Source: Streptomyces mutabilis (GTDB taxonomy: Bacteria > Actinomycetota > Actinomycetes > Streptomycetales > Streptomycetaceae). From it: a DNA stretch of 64,000 bases. The translations under genes were made by a program, and so were the position numbers. The DNA lies in NCBI RefSeq assembly GCF_014649815.1, contig NZ_BMTT01000004.1, forward strand, positions 310,001 through 374,000, given 5' to 3'. Every line of letters starts with the position of its first letter. Within the stretch, counting starts at the first letter, position 1. Below the pieces are notes generated by a model. The model had not been told where the DNA came from. It worked only from the letters and a program-made list of their open reading frames with translations, and searched no databases. This document shows, in pieces, positions 10,894 to 19,825 of the stretch.

Positions 10894-11970
10894 TCACGCC
10901 CGTTCCCTCGCCGTGTCGGCGACCGGGACGCCGAAGTCCGGCGTGCCGTCCGCCTTCCAGCCCAGCTTCTGGATGCGGGTGTGCCGGTTGGGGTCGTTCA
11001 GCGGGTCGCCGTCGATCTCCTCGTACTGGCGGGCGTGGTAGACGAGGACGTCGCTGCCGTCGCGGTCGACGGTGAAGCAGTTGTGGCCGGGACCGTACTG
11101 GCCGGTGGTGTCGTTGCTGGTGAAGACGGGCGTCGGTGACTTCGACCAGCTCACGGGGTCCATCAGGTCGGCGTCCGCGTCGGCGGTCAGCAGCCCCATG
11201 CAGTAGTTGGCGTCGGTGGCGCTCGCGGAGTACGTCATGAACAGCCGTCCGTTGCGGGCGATGACCGACGCGCCCTCGTTGACCTTGAACCCCACGCACT
11301 CCCAGTCGTACTCGGGTGTGGAAAGCCGTACCTGAGGGCCCTTCAGCGTCCAGGGGTTCTCCATCTCGGACAGCCACAGGGCGGTGTTGTTGTCCATGCC
11401 GGGCTCGTGCTGGGCCCAGGCGAGGTAGCGGGTACCGCGGTGGGTGAAGGTGGTGGCGTCGAGGGAGAAGGTCTCCCAGGCGGTCTTCACCTGGCCGCGC
11501 TCGACCCAGGTGCCCCGGAAGGGGTTGGGGTGGGCGTTCTCCAGGACCCAGACGCGGATGTCCCAGACGCGCTCGGCGGGCGCGGCGGCGAAGTAGATGT
11601 ACCACTTGCCGCCGACGCGGTGCATCTCCGGCGCCCAGATGTGCGCGCCCATGTCGCCGGTGACGTGCTTGCGCCAGATGACGGACTCATGGGCGGTCCG
11701 GAGGCCGTTCAGGGTGCGGGCGCGGCGCAGGACGATGCGGTCGTACTCGGGGGCGGTCGCGGTGAAGTAGTAGAAGCCGTCGGTGTGGCGGCGGATGTGC
11801 GGGTCGGCGCGGTTGCGGACGAGCGGGTTCACGTAGGGTGCCGCCTTCCCGGGCGCGGCGGTGGCGACGGCGGGGACGGCCGTCAGGGCTCCCGCGGCCG
11901 CGGCGCCCTTCAACAGCAGGCGTCGGCCGGGGACTGCGGGCTGCGCGGGCGCTTCGTCGGCGCGGCTCAT
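10894..11970 (-). CDS. Secreted glycoside hydrolase family 43 protein
   Basis: 358 aa. A Tat-type signal (PGRRLLLKGAAAAGALTAVPAVATAAPGKA) is followed at once by the GH43 five-blade propeller: NRADPHIRRHTDGFYYF carries the catalytic base Asp, FSLDATTF the pKa-modulating Asp, and VNEGASVI the general-acid Glu. GYYYF- and MHRVGGKWYIYF-type blade repeats are evident. GH43 enzymes act on arabinans, arabinoxylans or xylans. The short length means no carbohydrate-binding module. The gene stands alone, with its own terminator; the 154-nt gap upstream is AT-richer than its surroundings and probably holds the promoter. Confidence 0.88.
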   Translation of the reverse strand: MSRADEAPAQPAVPGRRLLLKGAAAAGALTAVPAVATAAPGKAAPYVNPLVRNRADPHIRRHTDGFYYFTATAPEYDRIVLRRARTLNGLRTAHESVIWRKHVTGDMGAHIWAPEMHRVGGKWYIYFAAAPAERVWDIRVWVLENAHPNPFRGTWVERGQVKTAWETFSLDATTFTHRGTRYLAWAQHEPGMDNNTALWLSEMENPWTLKGPQVRLSTPEYDWECVGFKVNEGASVIARNGRLFMTYSASATDANYCMGLLTADADADLMDPVSWSKSPTPVFTSNDTTGQYGPGHNCFTVDRDGSDVLVYHARQYEEIDGDPLNDPNRHTRIQKLGWKADGTPDFGVPVADTARERA

Positions 11971-12124
11971 GCGGGCTGCCTCTCGACGGGGAGTTCGTCA
12001 TGCGGACGGCGGTCCTGCACGCCCGTCCGACATACCGAACATCATCTGTTATTACGAACGTCGAAAAAGGTAAGGGTGTGGCAGGGGGAGGTCAACGGTT
12101 CCGACACCGGGGCCCGCGCGGGCG

Positions 12125-12784
12125 TCAGGTCACCAGGCCGTGCCGGTAGGCGTAGACGACGGCCTGGACGCGGTCGCGCAGGCCGAGCTTGGCGAGGATG
12201 CGCGACACGAAGGTCTTGACCGTCTCGTGGCTGATGACGAGCGCCGCGGCGATCTCGCTGTTGGACAGGCCGTCCGCGATGAGGCACAGGACCTCCAGTT
12301 CGCGGGGTGTCAGCGGGACGTCCGGCGCGCCGCCCTCGGCGGGCCGGATCCGGGCGGCGTACCGGCCCACGAGCCGGCGCGTCACCTCCGGGTCCAGCAG
12401 CGCGGAGCCCATGGCCACGGTGCGTATGCCGTGCAGCAGCCGGTCCGGCGGCGCGTCCTTGAGCAGGAACCCGCTCGCTCCCGCGCGCAGCGCCTCGTAG
12501 ACGTACTCGTCCAGGTTGAACGTCGTCACGACCAGCACCTTCACGGGGTGCTCGACCCCGGCCCCGGCCAGCAGCCGGGTGGCCTCGATACCGTCGAGCA
12601 CCGGCATGCGTACGTCCATCACCACGACGTCCGGGCGGAGCCGGCCGGCCAGCTCCACCGCGGTCCGCCCGTCCCCGCACTCGCCGGCGACCTCCAGGTC
12701 GGGCTGCGCGTCGATGATCGTCGACAGACCGGTGCGGATCAGCACCTGGTCGTCGCAGACCAGCACCCGGACCGGCGCGCTCAT
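12125..12784 (-). CDS. NarL/LuxR-type response regulator
   Basis: 219 aa. Receiver domain with CDDQ acidic pocket, phospho-acceptor Asp in VVVMDVRMPVLDG and the conserved Lys in FLLKDAPP. The C-terminal LuxR helix-turn-helix reads LTPRELEVLCLIADGLSNSE and SHETVKTFVSRILAKLGL. Its ATG overlaps the stop of the sensor kinase by four bases (ATGA), so the pair is cotranslated. Its targets are unknown; the CPBP protease gene at the head of the operon is the obvious physiological partner. Confidence 0.93.
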   Translation of the reverse strand: MSAPVRVLVCDDQVLIRTGLSTIIDAQPDLEVAGECGDGRTAVELAGRLRPDVVVMDVRMPVLDGIEATRLLAGAGVEHPVKVLVVTTFNLDEYVYEALRAGASGFLLKDAPPDRLLHGIRTVAMGSALLDPEVTRRLVGRYAARIRPAEGGAPDVPLTPRELEVLCLIADGLSNSEIAAALVISHETVKTFVSRILAKLGLRDRVQAVVYAYRHGLVT

Positions 12785-13947
12785 GCCGGGCTCCTTGCGG
12801 GTATCCGCGCCCGGACCAGGAAGCCGCCGCCCGTCCGGCGGCCCGCGCTGAAGTCGCCGCCCAGGACGTCGACCCGTTCGCGCAGGCCGTCCAGTCCCCG
12901 CCCGCTGCCGCCGGGGGACGCGGCCCGGGAACCGGAACCGTCCGTGCCGACTTCCACGGTGATCTCCCTTTCGCCGTGGCGCACCAGGACCGAGGTCCGG
13001 CTGCCGTGGTCGTACTTGAGCGCGTTCGTCAGGGCTTCCTGCACGACCCGGTAGGCCACGAGGTCGGCGCTGCCGGTCGAGGCGGGCGGCGTGCCCTCCT
13101 CGGTGAACTCCACCGGCTGACCGGCCCGGCGCGTCTGCTCGACGAGCGTGAGCACCCGGCCGACGGGCGGGGTCCGGTCCTCGCCGCCGTGGCCGGTGCC
13201 GTGGTCGGGGTTGAGCAGGTCGAGCAGGTGCCGCAGATCGGTGATGGCGCGCCGGCCGGTGTCGCTGACGGCGGTCAGGGTCCGGTCGAGCCGGTCGGGC
13301 GCGGCGGTCAGGTACCGGGCCGCCTCGGCCTGCACGACCATCGCCGTCACGTGGTGGGTCACGACGTCGTGGAGTTCGCGGGCGATCCGGGTGCGTTCGG
13401 CGGTGCGGGCGTCCTCGGCGACGCGGCTGCGGTGTTCAGCCTCCGCGACCCGGGCGGAGCGCATCCACGTGCCGACGCCCCACGCGAGGGCCAGCGCCAG
13501 GTAGAACGTCACGAACTCGGCGGCCGGTTCGCCCGGCCCGCGCCGGTGCAGCTCGACCGACAGCCCCGCGAACGCCACGGTGGCGGCGACCAGGGTGGTG
13601 CGCCGGTACCTGTCCAGGTACGACCCGGCGCTCAGCAGGGCGATGGGCAGCGCGGTGCCCGCGACGAGGTGGTAGCCGCGCACCTGGTCGAGGGCGAAGC
13701 CGCCCGACACCAGGGCGAGGCAGACCAGCGGCCACCGTCGGCGCACGGCGAGGGGCAGGCACTGCAGGACGGCCGCCGCACCGGCCAGCGCGTCGGCGGG
13801 CCGGTGCGGCAGACCGCCGACCTCCGTGCCGTCGCCGTGGAACACCGGCAGGGCCGAGGCGACGAGGAACAGCACGCCGAGCGGAAGGTCCCGGACCGTG
13901 ACGTCGAGCCGGTGCCACAGCTCCGGGACGCGCCGACGAAGGATCAC
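12781..13947 (-). CDS. Sensor histidine kinase (HisKA_3 type)
   Basis: 388 aa. About five N-terminal hydrophobic segments without a large extracellular loop (LPLGVLFLVASALPVF through FVTFYLALALAWGVG) suggest sensing within the membrane. The phospho-acceptor His lies in RIARELHDVVTHHVTAMVV. The GHKL ATPase part includes RVVQEALTNALKY and the glycine box SPGGSGRGLDGLRERV. The GTG start overlaps the upstream CPBP gene by four bases, and the stop overlaps the response regulator. This is the Streptomyces DUF5931/NarL-type kinase arrangement. Confidence 0.9.
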   Translation of the reverse strand: MILRRRVPELWHRLDVTVRDLPLGVLFLVASALPVFHGDGTEVGGLPHRPADALAGAAAVLQCLPLAVRRRWPLVCLALVSGGFALDQVRGYHLVAGTALPIALLSAGSYLDRYRRTTLVAATVAFAGLSVELHRRGPGEPAAEFVTFYLALALAWGVGTWMRSARVAEAEHRSRVAEDARTAERTRIARELHDVVTHHVTAMVVQAEAARYLTAAPDRLDRTLTAVSDTGRRAITDLRHLLDLLNPDHGTGHGGEDRTPPVGRVLTLVEQTRRAGQPVEFTEEGTPPASTGSADLVAYRVVQEALTNALKYDHGSRTSVLVRHGEREITVEVGTDGSGSRAASPGGSGRGLDGLRERVDVLGGDFSAGRRTGGGFLVRARIPARSPA

Positions 13948-14783
13948 CGGGGCAGTTTAATAGCGGAGTCGACACCCGCGGCCCGCCGGGAGCCGAAGGG
14001 CACGATGTTGCCGCGCCGGTGGGCCAGCCACAGGAACACCAGCGTCAGCAGCGCCCCGAAGCCCACCGAGTACACGCTGCCCTCCGGCCCGAACGCACCG
14101 CCGGTGAGCAGCTCCGGGCCCGACGTCGAGGAGTCGAGCAGCCCCTCGTTGGTGCCGTTGCCGGACACCTCGGTGCTGAAGATGCCGGCCGCGGCGAAGT
14201 TCCAGCCGAAGTGCACGCCGATGGCGAACCAGAGGCTGCGGGTGGCGGCGTACGCGGCGGCGAGCATGAAGCCGGCCTCGATGGCGATGGCGATGCCGCC
14301 CCACAGGGTCGCGTGCTCGTTGAGCAGGTGCGAGAGGCCGAACACGAGGCCGGTCAGCGCCAGCGCGATGTAGGTGCCGGTGCGCTCCTCGATGATCCGG
14401 AACAGCACTCCGCGGTAGAGCACTTCCTCCGTCGCGGCGGCACCGGCCATGAAGCCGACCAGGCCCAGCGCGCCCGTCACCGAGCCCAGGCCGTCCACTG
14501 CGTAGTGCCCGGAGGTGAAGAGGTTGACGATGACGGCCGCGAACATCCCGGTCCCGATCACGACGCCCCAGCCGGTCTTGGCGACGGCGCCCTCCCGGGT
14601 CACGTCCAGGGCGGGCCGGTGCTCGGTCCGCCGCACCACCCACGCGTACACGAGCACGGCCAGCGCGGCGGCCGCGAGGCCGAGGGCCAGCGAGAGCCAG
14701 TCGTTCCCCTTCACGGCGGCGATGGCACCTCCTCCGAGGGCGGTCGTCGCCATGACGGCCAGGAACTGCCAGACAAACCTCAC
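13944..14783 (-). CDS. CPBP family intramembrane glutamic protease
   Basis: 279 aa from GTG 14781-14783 behind GAAGGGG; the frame extends upstream to 14864 but without a site. Seven or eight hydrophobic segments. The CPBP/Rce1 motifs are in order: TEEVLYRG (EExxxR), FGLSHLLNE (FxxxH) and IGVHFGWNF. Rce1-type proteases use the first motif's Glu as catalytic residue; bacterial members are implicated in bacteriocin immunity, signalling and membrane protein turnover. It heads a three-gene coupled operon with a histidine kinase and a response regulator. Confidence 0.88.
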   Translation of the reverse strand: MRFVWQFLAVMATTALGGGAIAAVKGNDWLSLALGLAAAALAVLVYAWVVRRTEHRPALDVTREGAVAKTGWGVVIGTGMFAAVIVNLFTSGHYAVDGLGSVTGALGLVGFMAGAAATEEVLYRGVLFRIIEERTGTYIALALTGLVFGLSHLLNEHATLWGGIAIAIEAGFMLAAAYAATRSLWFAIGVHFGWNFAAAGIFSTEVSGNGTNEGLLDSSTSGPELLTGGAFGPEGSVYSVGFGALLTLVFLWLAHRRGNIVPFGSRRAAGVDSAIKLPR

Positions 14784-14932
14784 GAGAACCCCTTCACCGG
14801 GCCGCGACCGGGTGGGCCGCGGGCTGCACCCGACGCTACGGATCCGGCGACCGGAGATCGTCACCTCCCGGTGGACACCTCGCTGTAGCTCGCACGGGGG
14901 ACACGGCCCCGCGGCCGTCCCGTCGCGGTGAC

Positions 14933-14938
14933 TAGCCT
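14933..14938 (+). promoter_or_regulatory. Putative -10 box (TAGCCT) for leaderless mmuM mRNA
   Basis: TAGCCT ends 6 nt before the ATG of the homocysteine methyltransferase and no Shine-Dalgarno sequence is present, so the transcript is predicted to begin at the start codon. Confidence 0.45.
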
Positions 14939-14944
14939 CGTGCC

Positions 14945-15853
14945 ATGACCAGCGACTTCGCCGACGCCCTCGCCTCCGGCCGCCCCCTCGTGCTCGACGG
15001 GGGCATGTCCAACCAACTGGAGTCGGCGGGCCACGACCTGAGCGACGACCTGTGGTCGGCGCGGTTGCTCGCCGAGGATCCGGAGGCGGTCACCGAGGCG
15101 CACGTCGCCTACTTCGAGGCGGGCGCGGACGTGGCGACCACCGCCAGCTACCAGGCGACGTTCGAGGGGTTCGCCCGACGGGGTGCCGACCGCGGGCGTG
15201 CCGCGGAACTCATGGCCCTGAGCGTGGAATCGGCGCGCGAGGCGGCCCGCCGCGCGCGGGTGGACCGACGGCTGTGGGTGGCGGCCTCCGCCGGCCCCTA
15301 CGGCGCGATGCTCGCGGACGGCTCCGAGTACCGGGGCCGGTACGGGCTGGGGATCGCGGAGCTGGAGCGCTTCCACCGTCCCCGCCTGGAGGTACTGGCG
15401 GCGGCCCGGCCGGACGTGCTCGCGCTGGAGACCGTCCCCGACACCGACGAGGCGGCGGCGCTGCTGCGGGCGGTGCGCGGACTGGGTGTGCCGGCCTGGC
15501 TGTCGTACACCGTCGCGGGCGACCGCGCCCGCGCGGGCCAGCCGCTGGAGGAGGCCTTCACCCTGGCCGCGGACGCGGAGGAGGTGATCGCGGTGGGCGT
15601 GAACTGCTGCCACCCCGATGACGTGCCCGGCGCCGTGGAGACCGCCGCCCGCGTCACCGGAAAGACTGTTGTTGTTTACCCCAACTGCGGGGAGGCCTGG
15701 AACGCTGAGGCGCGCTCCTGGGAAGGGCGTTCCTCGTTCGACGCCGGGCGGGTCCGCCAGTGGCGGGCGGCCGGGGCCCGGTTGATCGGCGGCTGCTGCC
15801 GGGTCGGGCCGGAGACGATCAGGTCGGTCGCGACCACGCTGGCATCGGCGTGA
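14945..15853 (+). CDS. mmuM: Homocysteine S-methyltransferase
   Basis: 302 aa. A TIM-barrel pterin-independent homocysteine methyltransferase: VLDGGMSNQLESAGHDL at the N-terminus, IAVGVNCCHPDDV with one zinc Cys, and IGGCCRVGPETI with the adjacent pair. The family transfers a methyl group from S-methylmethionine (or SAM) to homocysteine, giving methionine. Length matches MmuM-type enzymes. No permease (mmuP) is adjacent. The start is the ATG behind a leaderless-type -10 box. Confidence 0.92.
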   Translation: MTSDFADALASGRPLVLDGGMSNQLESAGHDLSDDLWSARLLAEDPEAVTEAHVAYFEAGADVATTASYQATFEGFARRGADRGRAAELMALSVESAREAARRARVDRRLWVAASAGPYGAMLADGSEYRGRYGLGIAELERFHRPRLEVLAAARPDVLALETVPDTDEAAALLRAVRGLGVPAWLSYTVAGDRARAGQPLEEAFTLAADAEEVIAVGVNCCHPDDVPGAVETAARVTGKTVVVYPNCGEAWNAEARSWEGRSSFDAGRVRQWRAAGARLIGGCCRVGPETIRSVATTLASA

Positions 15854-15974
15854 GCGACGGCCGGCGGTCCGGTCGTCCGGGGGGGGGGCGTGCGCCGTGC
15901 CGCAGTCGGCGGGTGTGTGCCAGGATGACGGCGAACTGGCGTTCGGGGGCGACGGGTTCGGCAGGGGGGACCGC

Positions 15975-16913
15975 ATGGAACACGGGGGGCGGCCGCGGCA
16001 GCGGGCGGTGCCCGGGGCTCTGGTCGCGGTAGGAGTGGTCGCGGCGCTGGCCGTGGCCGCGTTGGCACTGCGGCCCGCTGAGGGGCTACTGCATTCCGGC
16101 AAGGGGCCTCTGGGTCACTGGGGCATCGTCGCGATCGGGTCGTCCGCAGCCTGGACGGTGGGCGTCGTACTGGCCGTCCAGCGCCTCCGCCCCCGGTTCA
16201 ACGCCTACCGCGTCTCGCTGCCGGCGGGCGAGGAGCGGCTGCGGGAGACCGCCGGACCGCTGCTGATCGCCGGGGCGGGCGTCATCGGCGTCCTCTCCCT
16301 GGTCCTGCACCGGTTCTCCCGCGGCGACGGCGGGCCCGACGCACCGGAGGCCCTCCCGACGCGGTTCCCCACCCCGACGGCTCCCGGCCGGCCGGTTCCC
16401 TCGGACGGCTCGGGGGATTCGTCGCGCCTTCCGTCCCTGCCGCTCTACCTCGTCCTCGGCCTGCTGGCCGCGGTCGTCGTCGTGCTCGTCGCGGTGGCCG
16501 TCGCGCGACGGCTGCGACGGCTCGGGCTGAGGGTGCCGCGGCGACCCGACCTCGCGGGCACCGCGAGCGAGGACGACGACGCGCGCGTGCTGCTGTCCGC
16601 CGTGCGGTCGGGCCGCCGCGCCCTGGCCGACACCGGCGACGCCCGTACGGCCGTCATCGCCTGCTACGCCGGGATGGAGGAAGCCCTCGTCGCGTCCGGC
16701 GTACCGCGGCACGCCTCCGACAGCCCCACCGATCTGCTCGTCCGCGCCGTCGCCGCGGGACTCGCCCCCGGACCGGCCGCACCGCGCCTCACCGCGCTGT
16801 TCCGCGAGGCCCGGTTCTCCTCCCACCCGATGGACGCCTCGCACCGCGAGGCCGCGGCCGACGCCCTGGAGGAGATCGCCTCGATGCTCCTGGACCGGGA
16901 GGAGGCGCGGTGA
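15975..16913 (+). CDS. DUF4129 membrane protein, first gene of MoxR/DUF58 operon
   Basis: 312 aa from ATG 15975 after a G-rich ribosome-binding site; the frame opens earlier but the upstream part is not protein-like. Membrane segments at about residues 15-35, 50-70, 95-115 and 155-180 flank a Pro-rich linker. The soluble C-terminus (RTAVIACYAGMEEALVASGV, then ASDSPTDLLVRAV, FREARFSSHPM) is the DUF4129 domain. DUF4129 proteins accompany MoxR ATPases and DUF58 proteins in actinobacteria and may form a transglutaminase-like or envelope-assembly module. Its stop overlaps the next GTG by four bases. Confidence 0.85.
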   Translation: MEHGGRPRQRAVPGALVAVGVVAALAVAALALRPAEGLLHSGKGPLGHWGIVAIGSSAAWTVGVVLAVQRLRPRFNAYRVSLPAGEERLRETAGPLLIAGAGVIGVLSLVLHRFSRGDGGPDAPEALPTRFPTPTAPGRPVPSDGSGDSSRLPSLPLYLVLGLLAAVVVVLVAVAVARRLRRLGLRVPRRPDLAGTASEDDDARVLLSAVRSGRRALADTGDARTAVIACYAGMEEALVASGVPRHASDSPTDLLVRAVAAGLAPGPAAPRLTALFREARFSSHPMDASHREAAADALEEIASMLLDREEAR

Positions 16914-17467
16914 ACCGGCCGGTGGAGGAGACTCCGGGCGGGGACATGCTCACCCTGGGCCGGCTCGGGCTGCTCGGCGGCGCGGTCGCCGGCTCCGGTG
17001 TCCTGCTCGTCCTGCTCCTCGACGGTGCCGTGGCGGCCGGCGCCCTCCTGGCCCTGCTCGTCGTCGTGGCGTTGCTCCTCGCCCGGTACGTCGCCGGGGC
17101 GGGCGCGTTCGACTCCGGCCACCGGGGCGAGGTGCGGCTGCTGCGGACCAGGGCGCCGGGCATGGGCGAGTGGCGGCGGAACGTGGGGACCGCCACGGGG
17201 CCCGACGGCGCCCTCTACTACCGCGCGGTGCTCCGGCCCGAGCTGCGCCACCTGTACGCCGCCGCGCTCGCCGAGCACCACCACGTCTCGCTCGACCAGC
17301 AGCCCGAGCGGGCGGCCGAGTTGATTGGACCCGAGCTGTGGCCGTGGCTCGGCCCCGAGCCACCCGGGACCGGGCCCGACGGCGAGGTCCCCGTCGACGT
17401 GCTGCGCCGCCTCGTCGACCGGCTCGAATCGCTCGGCGCACCCCGCACTCGTACCCCGCACCGGTAA
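16910..17467 (+). CDS. Two-TM membrane protein in MoxR/DUF58 operon
   Basis: 185 aa, GTG start overlapping the DUF4129 gene by four bases. Two adjacent hydrophobic segments (residues 18-40 and 42-60) are followed by a soluble part with DSGHRGEVRLLRTRAPGMGEW and an acidic C-terminus (PDGEVPVDVLRRLVDRLESL). It has no assigned family that I recognise. The position between DUF4129 and MoxR is conserved in my recollection of Streptomyces genomes. Confidence 0.8.
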   Translation: MNRPVEETPGGDMLTLGRLGLLGGAVAGSGVLLVLLLDGAVAAGALLALLVVVALLLARYVAGAGAFDSGHRGEVRLLRTRAPGMGEWRRNVGTATGPDGALYYRAVLRPELRHLYAAALAEHHHVSLDQQPERAAELIGPELWPWLGPEPPGTGPDGEVPVDVLRRLVDRLESLGAPRTRTPHR

Positions 17468-17480
17468 GGAATCAAGCGAC

Positions 17481-18482
17481 GTGACGACTGACCCCACGCC
17501 TCAGCTCCGCACCGCCGAAGAGGTCGGCGAGCAGGCCGGCGCCGTACTGCGCGAGATAGGCCGTGCCGTCGTCGGCAAGCCGGACGCCCTGGAACTGGTG
17601 ATGCTGGGCGTGCTGGCCGGTGGCCACGTCCTCGTCGAGGACCTGCCGGGGCTCGGCAAGACCCTTCTCGCGCGGTCCTTCGCCACCACGCTCGGCCTGG
17701 ACTTCCGCCGGATCCAGTTCACGCCCGACCTGCTGCCCTCCGACGTCACCGGGACGCCGCTGTACGACCGGCGCACCGGCGAGATGGTGTTCCACCCCGG
17801 CCCGGTCTTCACCCACCTGCTGCTCGCCGACGAGATCAACCGGACGCCGCCCAAGACCCAGGCCGCGCTGCTGGAGGCGATGGCCGAGTCGCAGGTGACG
17901 GTGGACGGCGAGACCCGGCCGCTGGCCAACCCGTTCGTGGTCATCGCGACCGCCAACCCGGTGGAGTACGAGGGCACGTACTCCCTTCCCGAGGCCCAGC
18001 TCGACCGGTTTCAGCTGCGCGTGCGGATGGGCTACCTGACCGCCGGTGAGGAGCTGGCGATGTTGCGGGCGCGGATCGACCGGGCCGCGCCCGAGGCCGT
18101 GCTCGACAGGCTCGCGGGGCCGGCCGACGTCGTGGCCTGGCGGGCCGTCGTGGAGCGCGTGGAGATCGACGACGACCTGCTGGAGTACGCCGTCGCGCTC
18201 GTCGGCGCGACCCGCGACCACCCCCAGATCAGCATCGGCGCCTCACCGCGCGGCGGACTCGCCCTGGTCCAGCTGGCGCGCGCCCGCGCCGTGCTGGACG
18301 GCCGCGACTACGTCGTCCCGGAGGACGTCAAGTCCCTCGCGGTGCCCGCGCTCGCCCACCGGGTGTCGCTGCGGCCGGAGTTGTGGGTGCGCGAGGTGTC
18401 CACGGACGACGTGCTGCGCGAGATCGTCGGCAGCGTCGGCACGCCGACGACACGGCGTACGGCCGCCGCCGTCTCGTCGTGA
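17481..18482 (+). CDS. MoxR-type AAA+ ATPase
   Basis: 333 aa from GTG 17481; the frame extends upstream but only into the preceding gene. Walker A in LPGLGKTLLAR, Walker B in LLADEINRTPPKTQAALLEAM, sensor 1 in VIATANPVEYEGTYSLPEAQ and sensor 2 in SIGASPRGGLALV. MoxR proteins are chaperone-like ATPases that activate metal enzymes or VWA/DUF58 partners. Its stop overlaps the DUF58 start (GTGA), so the two are made together. Confidence 0.93.
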   Translation: MTTDPTPQLRTAEEVGEQAGAVLREIGRAVVGKPDALELVMLGVLAGGHVLVEDLPGLGKTLLARSFATTLGLDFRRIQFTPDLLPSDVTGTPLYDRRTGEMVFHPGPVFTHLLLADEINRTPPKTQAALLEAMAESQVTVDGETRPLANPFVVIATANPVEYEGTYSLPEAQLDRFQLRVRMGYLTAGEELAMLRARIDRAAPEAVLDRLAGPADVVAWRAVVERVEIDDDLLEYAVALVGATRDHPQISIGASPRGGLALVQLARARAVLDGRDYVVPEDVKSLAVPALAHRVSLRPELWVREVSTDDVLREIVGSVGTPTTRRTAAAVSS

Positions 18483-19825
18483 CCGCGCCCGCTCCCGCGC
18501 CGCCGCCGGACGCCGGCGCGGTCCGCGCCCTGGAGGGGCGTACCTCCCCGGCGCAGCCGCCGCCTCCGCCGCCCGGCGGGCCGCGCCCGAGCGAGCGGAC
18601 CCTGCGCCTGCTGACCGTCGCCGTCGTCGCGCTGTCCGCCGCGCTGCTCACCGGGCGGGCGTGGCTGCTGGCGCTCGCGGCGGCGCCGCTGGTGCTGCTC
18701 GCACTGGCGTTGCCCCGCGCCTTCCCCCGGCGCGTCGAGACGTCGACGACCGTGGAACCGGGCCGCTGCTTCGAGGGTGACACCGTCACCCTGCGCATCG
18801 TGGTCGCCCACGACGGGGGCGCCGTCCGTCTGGACCCCGGCGTCACGCTGGGCCCGGGACTGCGGCTCGACGAGGTCGTGGTCGGCCCGTCCACGGTGAC
18901 GCTGCGCCACACCGCGCTGCACTGGGGCCGCTGGTCGCTGGGGCCGGTGGACCTCGACGTGTACGACGCCGGGGGCACCGTGCGCCGCACCGTGCGCGTG
19001 GGGGCGGCCGAGGTGGCGGTCTTCCCGCAGGCCACACAGGCGCGGTTCACGCCGATCCCGGCCCGGCTGCCGCAGCGGCTCGGCGAGCACGCCTCGCCGC
19101 AGGCCGGCGAAGGGGTCGAGGTCGTCGGCGTGGGTCCCTGGGTGCCCGGGGAACGGCAGCGGCGCATTCACTGGCCGTCGACGACCCGGCGCGGGGCCGT
19201 GCAGCTGCACCGGTTCGCGGCCGAGCGGGCGGCCGACACGGTGATGCTGATCGACGCGTTCGGCGACGTCGTGGACCCGGTGACCGGTGTGTCGTCTCTG
19301 GACGAGACGGTGCGGGCCGCCACCGGGCTCACCCGGGCCTACCTGCGCACCCACGACCGGGTGGGGGTCGTCTCGACCGGGGGCACCACCCGCTGGCTGG
19401 CGCCGGGCACCGGGGACGCGGCGTTCTACCGCATCGTGGAGAGCGTCCTCGACGTCCGCAAGGACCGGCGGTTCGAGGCATCCGGCCTCGAACGGGTACC
19501 GCCGCCCGCGCTGCCGGAGGGGGCCCTCGTGTACGTGTTCACGCCGTTGAGCGACGCGCGGGTGCTGAAGGTGCTGCGGGACCTCCAGGCGCGCGGGCGC
19601 CGCCCGGTGGTCGTGGAGATACCGAGCGGCGACCCTCAGGTCGAGCCCGGGGACGCGGCGGGCGAGTTGGGGCTGCGGCTGTGGCACGCGGAGCGGGACG
19701 CGATGCGCTTCGCGCTGCGGGACAGCGGGGTGCCGGTGGTGCGGCACGTCGTCGGCGAGTCGTTGGATCTGGCGTTGGCGCCGCTGCTGTCGGGGCGGGT
19801 CGGCGGGAGGGGGCGCGCGGGATGA
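18479..19825 (+). CDS. DUF58 domain protein
   Basis: 448 aa from GTG 18479. A Pro-rich N-terminus and two membrane segments (about residues 40-80) precede a beta-rich region. The DUF58 signature ERQRRIHWPSTTRRG lies near residue 230, followed by a VWA-like fold (TVMLIDAFGD, then HDRVGVVSTGG). DUF58 proteins are the usual partners of MoxR ATPases. Overlaps of four bases on both sides place it firmly in the operon. Its exact role is unknown. Confidence 0.9.
   Translation: MTAPAPAPPPDAGAVRALEGRTSPAQPPPPPPGGPRPSERTLRLLTVAVVALSAALLTGRAWLLALAAAPLVLLALALPRAFPRRVETSTTVEPGRCFEGDTVTLRIVVAHDGGAVRLDPGVTLGPGLRLDEVVVGPSTVTLRHTALHWGRWSLGPVDLDVYDAGGTVRRTVRVGAAEVAVFPQATQARFTPIPARLPQRLGEHASPQAGEGVEVVGVGPWVPGERQRRIHWPSTTRRGAVQLHRFAAERAADTVMLIDAFGDVVDPVTGVSSLDETVRAATGLTRAYLRTHDRVGVVSTGGTTRWLAPGTGDAAFYRIVESVLDVRKDRRFEASGLERVPPPALPEGALVYVFTPLSDARVLKVLRDLQARGRRPVVVEIPSGDPQVEPGDAAGELGLRLWHAERDAMRFALRDSGVPVVRHVVGESLDLALAPLLSGRVGGRGRAG

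Noticed and set aside
10421-11139. Forward ORFs opposite the DinB-like gene
   Set aside because: Composition and lack of motifs mark them as shadows of the reverse-strand genes.
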